Below are positions 7,831 through 16,484 of a DNA stretch of 64,000 nt, in pieces. A program made the translations under genes and the position numbers. The DNA lies in NCBI RefSeq assembly GCF_018736085.1, contig NZ_CP076134.1, positions 1,002,501 to 1,066,500 of the forward strand, read 5' to 3'. The DNA comes from Bradyrhizobium sediminis. Lineage in GTDB: Bacteria; Pseudomonadota; Alphaproteobacteria; Rhizobiales; Xanthobacteraceae. The notes beneath the pieces are model-generated. The model was given only the letters and a program-made list of their open reading frames with translations. It made no database searches and was not told the origin of the DNA. The number at the start of each line of letters is the position of its first letter. The stretch's first letter is position 1.

Positions 7831-8700
7831 CTACATTGCCTCGCAGGTAAAACCCTTGCCCGAGCGGCGGATCTTCCCGGTGGACGGCGAAGGGAAATGC
7901 GCGGTGCAGCACAGCGTATCGGTATCGCAATAGCGCTCCAGGAAAGCGCGCCGCGTCTTCGCCGCCTGTGCCGCATCGACGTCGAATCTCGGCGACAGTT
8001 CCGGGTAGCGTGTCTGCAGCGGGGTGTGCATCAGGTCGCCGCTGACGACGGCGAGATCCCTGCCGCGGCCGAAGGCGAATGCCATGTGCCCCGGCGTATG
8101 GCCCGGCGTCGGCAGGATGCGCAGATGATCGCCGATCTCGTAATCGTCGCGCACCATCTCGGCCTGCCTGGCCGCGACCACCGGCAGCACGCTGTCGGCA
8201 AACGGCGGCACTTCCGCCTTGGCGTTCTGCTCGGTCCAGTAATCGAACTCGCTTTTGCCGAACACGTAGCGCGCGTTCGGAAAGGTCGGCAGCCAGCGGC
8301 CGTTCTCTAGCCGCGTGTTCCAGCCGACGTGATCGACATGCAGATGCGTGCACATCACGAAGTCGATGTCGTCGACCGAAAAGCCGGCCGAAGCCAGCGC
8401 CCGCATGTACCCGTTGTCGGTCTTCATGTTCCATTTCGGCCGCAGCGGCCGCGGCTTGTCGTTGCCGATGCAGCTGTCGACCAGGATAGTGTGATGCGGC
8501 GTCTTCACCACGTAGGACTGGAAACACAGGATCAGCGTGTCCCCGACGTCGAGCGCGCCGGCCTCTCGCATCCACGCCCGGTTCTCTGCAAGCTGCTCCG
8601 GCGTCAGTGCCGGAAACATGTCCAGCGCCGGCAGGAAGCTGGTTTCCTGCTCGATGATGCGATGGATGGTGAGATCGCCGACGGTGAACTTCAGGCTCAT
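7831..8700 (-). CDS. MBL-fold metallo-hydrolase (lactonase-like), copy 1
   Basis: The 289-residue protein has the zinc motif THLHVDH, further ligands in PTPGHTPGH, the aspartate in VVSGDLMH and the late histidine in TAHFPSP. The family includes quorum-quenching lactonases, phosphotriesterase-like and carboxylate-lactone hydrolases; the substrate is unknown. I start at ATG 8700 (MSLKFTVGD), where the fold begins; the frame is open to 9012 antisense to part of the GST gene. It is clearly paralogous to the gene at 10476-11324 (shared THLHVDHVGWNTRL, PTFANAR/PTFPNAR). Confidence 0.87.
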   Translation of the reverse strand: MSLKFTVGDLTIHRIIEQETSFLPALDMFPALTPEQLAENRAWMREAGALDVGDTLILCFQSYVVKTPHHTILVDSCIGNDKPRPLRPKWNMKTDNGYMRALASAGFSVDDIDFVMCTHLHVDHVGWNTRLENGRWLPTFPNARYVFGKSEFDYWTEQNAKAEVPPFADSVLPVVAARQAEMVRDDYEIGDHLRILPTPGHTPGHMAFAFGRGRDLAVVSGDLMHTPLQTRYPELSPRFDVDAAQAAKTRRAFLERYCDTDTLCCTAHFPSPSTGKIRRSGKGFTCEAM

Positions 8701-8726
8701 GGAAACTTCCCTGGCAACTTCCTGCT

Positions 8727-9341
8727 TCAGGCCGGCGGCGGCAGCGAGATCTTCACCGACGGCCGCTCCAGCATCTTCTGGTGGAAGGCGTCGAGTTTCG
8801 GAAACGCCTTGCGCCAGCCGCAATCGGCGAAGCGGAAATCGGCATAGCCGAGCACGCAAGCGAGCGCGATCTGCGCGATGTCGAGCGGGCGCGACAGCGT
8901 CTCCGCCTGCTTCTCGAATCGCGCCATGCCGTTCCAGGCCCGGGCCCAGTGGTCGTCGGCCCACGCCTGCCAGCGCAGCGGCTCCGGCCGCACCAGGTTC
9001 TCGTAGCGGCACAGCAGCATCGAATCGAGCATGCCCTGCAGCATGGAGTGCTCGGTCTTTACCTTCCAGCGCATCGGCCCTGAAGCCGGGATCAGCTTGC
9101 CGCCGCCGGCCAGCTCGTCGAGATATTCGACGATGACATACGAATCGAGGATCACGTCGCCGTTGTCGAGGATCAGGACCGGCAGCTTCTTCAGCGGCGT
9201 GATCTTCGAATATTCGTCATTGGGCTGGCCCGGCACCACGGTCGCCGGAATGAATTCGATTCTATCGATCAGCCCGAGTTCGATCGCGGCGATGCGCACC
9301 TTGCGGGCGAACGGCGAGGCCGGGGAGAAGGAGAGTTTCAT
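8727..9341 (-). CDS. glutathione S-transferase family protein
   Basis: The 204-residue protein has an N-terminal thioredoxin-like domain (MKLSFSPASPFARKVRIAAI; cis-proline at LKKLPVL; VILDSYVIVEYLDEL as the gamma-glutamyl-binding E/DS region) and a C-terminal helical domain from about residue 85. The catalytic serine is probably in SPASPFARK. It is likely a detoxification or ring-isomerising enzyme. It lies 26 bp upstream of the first MBL hydrolase on the same strand, suggesting a shared transcript with a hydrolase acting on the conjugate or product. Confidence 0.87.
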   Translation of the reverse strand: MKLSFSPASPFARKVRIAAIELGLIDRIEFIPATVVPGQPNDEYSKITPLKKLPVLILDNGDVILDSYVIVEYLDELAGGGKLIPASGPMRWKVKTEHSMLQGMLDSMLLCRYENLVRPEPLRWQAWADDHWARAWNGMARFEKQAETLSRPLDIAQIALACVLGYADFRFADCGWRKAFPKLDAFHQKMLERPSVKISLPPPA

Positions 9342-9366
9342 GTTGTTGTTCCTTGTTCTTTCCTTC

Positions 9367-9491
9367 GTCATGGCCGGGCTTGACCCGGCCATCCACGCGT
9401 TTCTTTCCGCTAGACGGCTAAGACGTGGATGCCCGGGTCATAGGCGAGCGGAAGCGACGCCGTTCTTCGAACGGCTATGCCCGGGCATGAC
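9367..9491. repeat. dispersed repeat, family B copy 1
   Basis: It begins GTCATGGCCGGGCTTGACC with the inner inverted pair GGCCGGG / CCCGGCC and ends GCCCGGGCATGAC. A second copy at 51945-53388 is interrupted by an insertion sequence, which makes this copy useful as the unoccupied reference. Confidence 0.75.
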
Positions 9492-9514
9492 GAGTGGATG
9501 GAAACGGCAGCGCC

Positions 9515-10357
9515 TCACGCCGCGATGATTTCCTGGCGCTGTTCGCCGAGGCCCTCGATGCCGAGCGTGACTACGTCGCCGACGTTGAGGTACTGCGGCG
9601 GCTTCATGCCGGTGCCGACGCCGGGCGGCGTGCCCGTGGTGACGATGTCGCCTGGCAGCAGCGTCATGAACTGCGAGACGTAGGAGATGCATTTCGCCAT
9701 GTTGAAGATCATGGTCGAGGTCGATCCGGTCTGGCGGCGCTGGCCGTTGACGTCGAGCCACATCGACAATTTCTGCACGTCCGGGATTTCGTCCTTGGTG
9801 GCGACCCAGGGGCCGAGCGGGCCGAAGGTGTCGTGCGACTTGCCCTTGGTCCACTGGCCCAGGCGCTCGATCTGGAAGTTGCGCTCGGAAACGTCGTTGC
9901 AGACGCAGTAGCCGGCGATGTGATTGAGCGCGTCGGCCTCGGAGACATATTTGGCGCGGGTGCCGATGATGGCGGCGATTTCGACTTCCCAGTCTAGCTT
10001 GGTCGAACCGCGCGGCTTCTCCACCGGATCGTTGGGGCCGGAGAGCGCCGTATTGGCCTTGATGAAGAAGATCGGCTCGGACGGAATCGGATTGCCGGTT
10101 TCCTTGGCATGGTCGCTGTAGTTGAGGCCGATGGCGACGAATTTGGAGATGCCGGTAACGGGCGCGCCGAACCGCGGCTTGCCGCTGACGGCCGGAAGCT
10201 TGGATGGATCGAGCGCGGCAAGCCTGGCCAGCGAGGCCGGCGAATAGGCCTCGCCATCGAGATCCCTGATGTGCGCGGAGAGATCGCGCAACTGGCCCGA
10301 TTTGTCGATCAGGCCGGGCTTTTCCTGGCCTTTTGCCCCGTAACGAACAAGCTTCAT
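9515..10357 (-). CDS. fumarylacetoacetate hydrolase (FAH) family protein
   Basis: The 280-residue protein has the family core: FVAIGLNYSDHAKETG, the metal-binding acidic strand LDWEVEIAAIIG, and GDIVTTGTPPGVGTGMKPPQ near the C terminus. Members hydrolyse or decarboxylate beta-diketo acids in aromatic ring degradation (for example 2-hydroxyhepta-2,4-diene-1,7-dioate isomerase) or act as acylpyruvases. The substrate cannot be assigned. The start ATG 10357 has AAGGGAG upstream. It sits in a minus-strand block with GST and two MBL hydrolases. Confidence 0.87.
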   Translation of the reverse strand: MKLVRYGAKGQEKPGLIDKSGQLRDLSAHIRDLDGEAYSPASLARLAALDPSKLPAVSGKPRFGAPVTGISKFVAIGLNYSDHAKETGNPIPSEPIFFIKANTALSGPNDPVEKPRGSTKLDWEVEIAAIIGTRAKYVSEADALNHIAGYCVCNDVSERNFQIERLGQWTKGKSHDTFGPLGPWVATKDEIPDVQKLSMWLDVNGQRRQTGSTSTMIFNMAKCISYVSQFMTLLPGDIVTTGTPPGVGTGMKPPQYLNVGDVVTLGIEGLGEQRQEIIAA

Positions 10358-10475
10358 TTATCGCTCCCTTTTGAAGGTCTTATTGGCTTGAATGCTTCAT
10401 GGAACAGCGCGCCGGGAAATTCAACCACGGACTGCGCGCTGCATTGCAGCCCTCCTCATCCTGGGGGAGCCAGGC

Positions 10476-11324
10476 TCACACATGGGCCACGAATTTGAAG
10501 GCGTCGCCGTCGCGCTTGATATGGCCGGCGTTGAAATGACCGCCGATCACCAGTGTCGGCGTATCGGCAAAGCGCGAGAACAGCTCGCGCCGCGTCACGG
10601 CCGATTGGGCGGGATCGGAATCCGCGGTCGACGACCAGTCGAGATGCGCCATCTGGCAGGGGTGATGGGCGACGTCGCCGGTGAGCAGGCCCTGTTCGCC
10701 TGCCGACTGGATATGGATGCTCATATGGCCCGGGCTGTGGCCGGGCGTCGGGATCAGGGTGATTTCGTCGCAGACCCGGGCGTCGCTGGCGACCAGATCG
10801 GCCCTGCCGACGTCCGCGACCGGCTTCACGGAATCATTGAACACCGCCACCTTGTCGGGCGCGTCGCTGTGGTCGCGCCAGTGCTCATATTCGCTTCTGC
10901 CGAACAGGTAGCGCGCGTTGGCAAAGGTCGGCACCCACTTTCCGCCGATCAGCCTGGTGTTCCAGCCGACGTGGTCGACATGCAGATGCGTGCACAGCAC
11001 GGTGTCGATGCTGTCGGGCGGAAATCCCGCCGCCGTCATGGTTTCGAGGAAGGGTTCTTTCCGGTTATTCCAGGTCGGCACGTTGCGGCCTTCCTTGTCG
11101 TTGCCGAGCCCGGTGTCGACCACGATCCGCCGCGACGGCGTTTCGACGACAAGCGAATGGATCGACATCTTGAGCCGGCCTTCGTCGGTCGCGAAAGGGG
11201 GAATGAGCCAGGGGTGTTTCTGGATTTCCTCGTTGGTGGCCAGTGGCAGGATGAACCTTGTGCTTCCGACCGTCTCCAATTCGACGATTTTGGTGATTTT
11301 GACCCGGCCTATGGTCCAACGCAT
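10476..11324 (-). CDS. MBL-fold metallo-hydrolase (lactonase-like), copy 2
   Basis: The 282-residue protein has zinc ligands THLHVDH, PTPGHSPGH, LLTGDVAHH and a late GGHFNAGH. It is paralogous to the gene at 7831-8700 but more divergent at its N terminus (VGSTRFILPLATNEEIQKHP), implying a different substrate. It lies upstream of the FAH gene with a 118-bp gap. ATG 11324 is used. The divergent DUF3775 gene begins 116 bp away. Confidence 0.87.
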   Translation of the reverse strand: MRWTIGRVKITKIVELETVGSTRFILPLATNEEIQKHPWLIPPFATDEGRLKMSIHSLVVETPSRRIVVDTGLGNDKEGRNVPTWNNRKEPFLETMTAAGFPPDSIDTVLCTHLHVDHVGWNTRLIGGKWVPTFANARYLFGRSEYEHWRDHSDAPDKVAVFNDSVKPVADVGRADLVASDARVCDEITLIPTPGHSPGHMSIHIQSAGEQGLLTGDVAHHPCQMAHLDWSSTADSDPAQSAVTRRELFSRFADTPTLVIGGHFNAGHIKRDGDAFKFVAHV

Positions 11325-11440
11325 CCGGTATTCCCCGTATCTTGTTTGTTGGGGGCAAAGATGCTGGTTTCCTGAAGTCTGCGCAATGGATCATCTCGTC
11401 TCGGAACGCGTTGGTCGGGCACGGAAAAGAGGAGCGGAGC

Positions 11441-11851
11441 ATGCCAGAACTAGCCATTTCGGCCGAAAAAGTTCGCTTTCTGATCGAGAAAATGCGGGAA
11501 TTCGACGTCAAGGAGGGGGACTCCGATCCGGATTCCGGCTCGAACGCCGCCGACGACAACATGATCGACGTGCTCGAGGATAATGCCGACGACCCCGTGG
11601 TGGGCGAGATCACCGGCTTCATCAACGCCATGAGCGAGGACGAGCAGATCGATCTGGTCGCCCTGATGCGGCTCGGGCGCGGCGACGGCACCATCGAGGA
11701 TTGGGACGATCTGCGCCGCGAGGCCGCCGACGGCCGCAACAATCGCACCGCCAGCTACCTGCTCGGCGAACCCCTGGTCAGCGATTACCTCGCCGAAGGC
11801 CTCGATGCGTTCGGCGAGACCTGGACCGACGAGCGCACCACGCCGGTGTGA
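11441..11851 (+). CDS. DUF3775 domain protein (acidic, 136 aa)
   Basis: The very acidic protein (many D/E, e.g. VLEDNADDPVVGEITGFI) has the family core DEQIDLVALMRLGRGDGTIEDWDDLRREA. It has no membrane segment and no catalytic motif; its function is unknown. ATG 11441 is preceded by GAGGAG and starts the conserved region (MPELAISAEKVRFLI); the frame extends upstream to 11342 but without support. It ends 3 bp from the stop of the convergent quinone oxidoreductase gene, so the two transcripts probably overlap. Confidence 0.75.
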   Translation: MPELAISAEKVRFLIEKMREFDVKEGDSDPDSGSNAADDNMIDVLEDNADDPVVGEITGFINAMSEDEQIDLVALMRLGRGDGTIEDWDDLRREAADGRNNRTASYLLGEPLVSDYLAEGLDAFGETWTDERTTPV

Positions 11852-11854
11852 CGG

Positions 11855-12844
11855 TCAGCGCGCGCAGTCGACGATGACGGTGCCGAGCTTGTCGCCTTTC
11901 TCCACTGCGAGATGGGCCTGTGCGGTGTCCGACAGCGGAAATTGTGCGGCGACGTTGTGGATGCGCTTTCCCGCGGCGAGCCATTTCGAGATGTCGGCCT
12001 GCGCCGCCGCCAGCACAGGCTGCGGCAGCGCGAACAGCACCAGCGCGCGCAGCGCGATGCATTTCTCCATCAGCTCGCGCATCGGCACCACGGGATTGCG
12101 ATTGCCCTGGGTGGCGTAGACGGCGATGGTCGAATTGAGCGCCATCAGCTTCAGCGTGGTGGCGATGTTGCCGCCGAAATCGACATCGACCACGCGATCG
12201 ACGCCGCGCCCTTCGGTGAAGGCCATCGTCCTGGCCACCACGTCCTCGGTCTTGTAGTCGATCACGAGGTCGGCGCCGGCAAGCCGCGCCTGTTCCGCCT
12301 TCAGCGCCGAACTGACGGTGGCGATCACCCGCGCGCCGCCCCATTTCGCTAGCTGCACGGCGTAATGGCCGACCGCGCCGGCGCCGCCGGTGACCAGGAC
12401 GGTCTGGCCCGCAACCGGTCCGTCGCCGAACAGGCAGCACCACGCGGTCATGCCGGGAATGCCGAGCGTCGCGCCGGCCGCGAACGACACGTTGTCCGGC
12501 AGCGGCGTCACCAGATGCCCGGCCAGCGCAATATATTCCGCGGCGGTGCCGAAGGCGCGGCCGTTGCGCTGGCCGTTGAACAGCCAGACCCGTTCGCCGA
12601 CTTTGAGCCGCGTCACGCCGTCGCCGACCTGATCGACGATCCCGGCGCCGTCGCTGTCAGGGATCACGCGCGGGAACTCCATCGCGCGATAGCTGCCGGC
12701 GCGGCGGCCGACATCGGCGGGATTGACGCCGGAGGCCTCCAGCCGGACCCGGACTTCGCCGGGCCCTGGCACCGGCGTCGGCATCTCGCCAAAGGTCAAC
12801 ACATCGGGCGCGGCGCCCGTGCGCTCGTACCAGACCGCCTTCAC
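11855..12844 (-). CDS. NADPH:quinone reductase / zinc-type alcohol dehydrogenase family
   Basis: The 329-residue MDR-superfamily protein has a GroES-like domain (PGPGEVRVRLEASGVNPADVG) and a Rossmann domain with VTGGAGAVGHYAVQLAKWGG. No structural-zinc cysteine cluster is seen, fitting the quinone reductase branch. It starts at GTG 12844, immediately after the stop of the upstream SDR with no gap, so translation is probably coupled. Likely substrates are quinones or alpha,beta-unsaturated carbonyls. Confidence 0.87.
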   Translation of the reverse strand: MKAVWYERTGAAPDVLTFGEMPTPVPGPGEVRVRLEASGVNPADVGRRAGSYRAMEFPRVIPDSDGAGIVDQVGDGVTRLKVGERVWLFNGQRNGRAFGTAAEYIALAGHLVTPLPDNVSFAAGATLGIPGMTAWCCLFGDGPVAGQTVLVTGGAGAVGHYAVQLAKWGGARVIATVSSALKAEQARLAGADLVIDYKTEDVVARTMAFTEGRGVDRVVDVDFGGNIATTLKLMALNSTIAVYATQGNRNPVVPMRELMEKCIALRALVLFALPQPVLAAAQADISKWLAAGKRIHNVAAQFPLSDTAQAHLAVEKGDKLGTVIVDCAR

Positions 12845-13630
12845 TTACAGCGTGCCCGGGAACGCGCCGCCATCGAGCAGGATGTTCTGCCCGGTGATGA
12901 AGCCGGCCTTGGCGCCGCAGAGAAATGCGCAGGCCTGACCGAATTCCTCGGGGTCGCCGAAGCGTCCGGCCGGATTGAGTTTGGCGCGCTCCGCCAGCAA
13001 CTGGTCGACCGTGATGCCGCGTCGCTCGGCTTCCGTCTTCGCGACCGCGCCGCGCAGGCGGTCGGTGTCGAACGGGCCCGGCAACAGGGCGTTGATGGTG
13101 ACGTTGTTGGCAACGGTCTTGCGTGCGATGCCGGCGACGAAGCCGGTGAGGCCGGCGCGCGCGCCGTTGGAGAGGCCCAGCACCTCGATCGGCGCCTTCA
13201 CCGCCGCCGAAGTGATGTTGACGATGCGGCCGAATTTGCGCGCCATCATGCCGTCCACCGTCGCCTTGATCAGCTCGATCGGGGTCAGCATGTTGGCGTC
13301 GATCGCCTTGATCCAGTCGTCGCGGGTCCAGTTGCGGAAATCGCCGGGCGGCGGGCCGCCGGCGTTGTTGACCAGGATATCCGGATCGGGACAGGCTTTC
13401 AGCGCGGCTTCGCGGCCCGCGGGCGTGGTGATGTCGCCGACCACCTCGGTCACGGTGACGCCGGGATTAGCCTTGCGGATTTCGTCGGCGGTCTTCTTCA
13501 GCGCCTCGGCGCCGCGCGCCGTCAGGGTGACATGGACGCCTTCGTTGGCGAGCGCCATGGCGCAGGCGCGGCCCAGCCCCTTGCTCGATGCGCAGACGAT
13601 GGCGCGGCGGCCTTTGATTCCAAGATCCAC
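12845..13630 (-). CDS. SDR-family oxidoreductase (3-oxoacyl-ACP reductase-like)
   Basis: The 261-residue classical SDR has a variant cofactor loop CASSKGLGRACA instead of the usual TGxxxGxG, NNAGG for the NNAG motif, and a catalytic serine in the NITSAAV strand. The expected YxxxK tyrosine is not obvious: the aligned segment reads LSNGARAGL. Both the C-A-S-S start and the missing tyrosine mark the divergent subgroup found next to aromatic or aliphatic catabolic genes. The start is GTG 13630 with GGGAG upstream. It is coupled to the quinone reductase with zero spacing. Confidence 0.82.
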   Translation of the reverse strand: MDLGIKGRRAIVCASSKGLGRACAMALANEGVHVTLTARGAEALKKTADEIRKANPGVTVTEVVGDITTPAGREAALKACPDPDILVNNAGGPPPGDFRNWTRDDWIKAIDANMLTPIELIKATVDGMMARKFGRIVNITSAAVKAPIEVLGLSNGARAGLTGFVAGIARKTVANNVTINALLPGPFDTDRLRGAVAKTEAERRGITVDQLLAERAKLNPAGRFGDPEEFGQACAFLCGAKAGFITGQNILLDGGAFPGTL

Positions 13631-13776
13631 TATCTCACTCCCGTTTTTTCGGATGTTTTTGAAAAGCCTGACGCGGCCACTCTAGCCAACATCACCGGCC
13701 CTGATAAGACCCCGGCTTTGCGCGGGCCGAAATCGTCTGTATCAAGGCGCGCATATCACGCTTGGAGAAATTCGTC

Positions 13777-14538
13777 ATGTCCGGCCTGTTCGACGTCAGC
13801 AAGGAAGTCATTCTCGTCACCGGCGCCAGCCAGGGGCTGGGACGGCAGTTCGCGCGGGTGCTGTCGGCCCATGGCGCCGCGGTGGTGCTGGCGGCGCGCC
13901 AGACCGCCAAGCTGAAGAGCCTGGAGGATGAGATCCGCTCCAAGGGCGGCCGCGCCGTCGCGGTGCAGATGGACGTGACCGACATCGCCTCGATTCCCAA
14001 AGCATTCGACAGCGCGGAATCAGCTCTCGGCCCGGTCAGCGTGCTCATCAACAATGCCGGCATCGCCATCGAGAAGCTCGCGATCGACCAGACCGAGGCG
14101 GACTGGGACGCCGTCATCAACGCCAACCTCAAGGGCGCCTATTTCGCGGCGACCGAGCTGGCGCGGCGGATGATCGCGCGCAAGCAGGAGGGCAATATCG
14201 TCAACGTCGCCTCCGTGCTCGGCTTCGGGGTGATGAAGTTCCTGTCGCCCTACACGGTCTCCAAGGCCGGCATCATCCAGGCCACCAAGGCGATGGCGCT
14301 GGAACTGGCCGGCAACGGCATCCGCGTCAACGCGCTGGCGCCGGGCTATATCGACACCGAGATGAACCACGAATTCTGGTCGACGCCCGCAGGCGAGCGG
14401 CTGGCAAAGCGGATTCCGCAGCGCCATGTCGGCGCCGAATCCGATCTCGACGGCGCCATCATGCTGCTGGCGTCCAATGCCTCGCGCTACATGACCGGCA
14501 GCGTGGTGACGGTAGACGGCGGGTTCTTGCTGACGTGA
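13777..14538 (+). CDS. SDR-family oxidoreductase
   Basis: The 253-residue classical SDR is complete: TGASQGLG cofactor loop, NNAGIA, catalytic serine in NVASVLGFG, YTVSK with the catalytic Tyr-Lys, and a C-terminal MTGSVVTVDGG segment. It probably oxidises a hydroxyacyl or secondary alcohol substrate with NAD(P). ATG 13777 has GGAG nine bases upstream; a TTG at 13762 is less likely. It is divergent from the other SDR across a 146-bp gap and could be controlled with it. Confidence 0.88.
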   Translation: MSGLFDVSKEVILVTGASQGLGRQFARVLSAHGAAVVLAARQTAKLKSLEDEIRSKGGRAVAVQMDVTDIASIPKAFDSAESALGPVSVLINNAGIAIEKLAIDQTEADWDAVINANLKGAYFAATELARRMIARKQEGNIVNVASVLGFGVMKFLSPYTVSKAGIIQATKAMALELAGNGIRVNALAPGYIDTEMNHEFWSTPAGERLAKRIPQRHVGAESDLDGAIMLLASNASRYMTGSVVTVDGGFLLT

Positions 14539-14568
14539 ATTGAACGACAAGCGAAGCTTAGGGCTTAC

Positions 14569-14720
14569 TTCCCCTCTCCCCTTGTGGGAGAGGGTGGCGC
14601 CTCACGAAGTGAGGCGACGGGTGAGGGGTCTGTCTCCGCGGATAGAGACCCCTCATCCGGCGCGCTCAGGAGCGCAAGTGCGCTCCAAAGCGCGCCACCT
14701 TCTCCCACAAGGGGAGAAGG
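14569..14720. repeat. dispersed inverted repeat, family D copy 1, probable two-way terminator
   Basis: The ends are CCCCTCTCCCCTTGTGGGAG and CTCCCACAAGGGGAGAAGG, inverted with respect to each other, with further internal palindromes. It separates the convergent SDR and GMC genes, where a long hairpin could stop transcription from both sides. A shorter relative lies at 23499-23574. Confidence 0.7.
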
Positions 14721-14738
14721 AAGAAGTGCCGCAATCAA

Positions 14739-16340
14739 CTACGCCCGCAGCTCCGCCTTGATCATGTCGGCGGCCTTCTCGCCGATCATGATGGTCGGGG
14801 CGTTGGTGTTGCCGCCGATCAGCGTCGGCATCACGGAGGCGTCGACGACGCGCAGGCCTTCCAGGCCGTGGACCTTCAGCTTCGCGTCGACCACGGCCAT
14901 CGGGTCGCTGCCCATTTTGGCGGTGCCGACCGGGTGATAGACGGTATCGACGCGCTGGCGCAGCAGGTCGCGGATCTGGTCGTCGGTCTCGACGCCCTCG
15001 GTGAACATGTCCTTCTTCTGCAGGGCGCGCAGCGCCGGCGTCTCCAATAGCCGCCGCGTGACCTTGAAGCCTGCGACCATGGTTTCGAGATCGGCGGGAT
15101 CGCCCAGGAAATTCGGATCGATCAGCGGCGCAGCAAGCGGATCGGCGCTGCCGAGCGCGACGTTGCCGCGGCTCTTGGGGCGCAGTAGGCAGACGTGCAT
15201 GGAAAAGCCGGTGCCGTTGTGGCGCTTGCGGCCGTGATCGTCGGCCATCGCCATGCCGAAATGCAGCTGGATGTCGGGCACGTTGAGGTCGGGGCGGGTT
15301 TTCAGGAAGCCGCCGCACTCGGCGAAATTCGAGGTCATCGGCCCGCGGCGCTCCCGGCGGTACTGGCTGATGGCGCGCAGCAGCCGCGGAATGCCTCCCA
15401 GCGAGATGCCGTTGAAGTTCGGGTTGTCCGACATGTAGCCGAACACGAAGTCGGGGTGGTCCTGCAGGTTCTGTCCGACGCCGGGCAAATGATGCACGCC
15501 GGCGATGCCGTGCTTGCCGACTGCTGTGGCGTCGCCGACGCCCGACAGCAGCAGCAGTTGCGGGGTCTGGAACGCGCCGGAGGAAACGATCACCTCGCGC
15601 CGGGCGCGGATCTGCTTCAGCTCCTTGCCTTGCCTGTATTCGACGCCGACCGCGCGCTTGCCTTCGAACAGGATGCGGGTCGCATGCGCTTTGGTTTCGA
15701 CGCGCAAATTGGCGCGGCTGCCCATATGCGGGTGGATATAGGCGCGCGCCGCGCTCCAGCGCTCGCCGTTCTTCTGCGTCACCTGGTAGATGCCGAGGCC
15801 TTCGTGCTCATCGGCGTTGAAGTCCTCGCGGTAGCGGAACTGGCCCTCCTGCGCCGCCTGCAGGAAGATATGCTGCACCGGATTGTCGGTGCGCAGCTTG
15901 TTGACGGACAGAGGCCCGCCCTTGCCGTGGTACTCGCCGCCGAAATCGGCGTTATCCTCGGAGCGCTTGAAATAGGGCAGCACGTCGTTGAACGACCAGC
16001 CGGGATTGCCGAGCGAGGCCCATTGATCGTAATCGCTGCGATGGCCGCGGATATAGACCATGGCGTTGATCGCGGACGAGCCGCCGAGCCCCTTGCCGCG
16101 CGGCTGATAGCCGATGCGGCCGTTGAGGCCTTTCTGCGGCACCGTATCGAACGCCCAGTTGTTGATCTTCCCCGGCACCATCAGCGCCAGCGCGAAGGGG
16201 GTGGTCACCACCCAATTGTCGTTCCTGCCGCCGGCGTCCAATACCGCCACCGAGGTCTTGGGATCCTCGGAGAGGCGCCCCGCCACCGCGCAGCCGCCGG
16301 AGCCGCCGCCCACCACCACGAAATCGACTGTATCCGTCAC
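14739..16340 (-). CDS. GMC-family FAD oxidoreductase (choline dehydrogenase-like)
   Basis: The 533-residue protein has the N-terminal FAD-binding motif VVVGGGSGGCAVAGRL, the GMC signature GKGLGGSSAINAMVYIRG, and the C-terminal active-site block YHPVGTAKMG with the catalytic histidine, then LRVVDASVMPTLIGGNTNAP. Family members oxidise alcohols such as choline, polyethylene glycol or glucose. I choose GTG 16340, seven bases after a strong GGGAGGG; a TTG at 16358 is possible. It lies downstream of the aldehyde dehydrogenase on the same strand, so alcohol-to-aldehyde-to-acid oxidation is a plausible pairing. Confidence 0.88.
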   Translation of the reverse strand: MTDTVDFVVVGGGSGGCAVAGRLSEDPKTSVAVLDAGGRNDNWVVTTPFALALMVPGKINNWAFDTVPQKGLNGRIGYQPRGKGLGGSSAINAMVYIRGHRSDYDQWASLGNPGWSFNDVLPYFKRSEDNADFGGEYHGKGGPLSVNKLRTDNPVQHIFLQAAQEGQFRYREDFNADEHEGLGIYQVTQKNGERWSAARAYIHPHMGSRANLRVETKAHATRILFEGKRAVGVEYRQGKELKQIRARREVIVSSGAFQTPQLLLLSGVGDATAVGKHGIAGVHHLPGVGQNLQDHPDFVFGYMSDNPNFNGISLGGIPRLLRAISQYRRERRGPMTSNFAECGGFLKTRPDLNVPDIQLHFGMAMADDHGRKRHNGTGFSMHVCLLRPKSRGNVALGSADPLAAPLIDPNFLGDPADLETMVAGFKVTRRLLETPALRALQKKDMFTEGVETDDQIRDLLRQRVDTVYHPVGTAKMGSDPMAVVDAKLKVHGLEGLRVVDASVMPTLIGGNTNAPTIMIGEKAADMIKAELRA

Positions 16341-16390
16341 GCGTATTTCCCTCCCCAAGGTTCGTTTTCTTGCGCCGCTCTTTGTCTTCC

Positions 16391-16472
16391 GTCATTGCGA
16401 GGAGCGTTAGCGACGAAGCAATCCATACTTGTCTTGTGGCGATATGGATTGCTTCGCTGCGCTCGCAATGAC
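16391..16472. repeat. dispersed palindromic repeat, family E
   Basis: The 82-bp element has inverted ends GTCATTGCGAG / CTCGCAATGAC and the inner inverted arms GAAGCAATCCAT / ATGGATTGCTTC, forming one long hairpin between the GMC and aldehyde dehydrogenase genes. I recall this sequence class as abundant in Bradyrhizobium. Confidence 0.8.
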
Positions 16473-16484
16473 GTTGATGCAACA

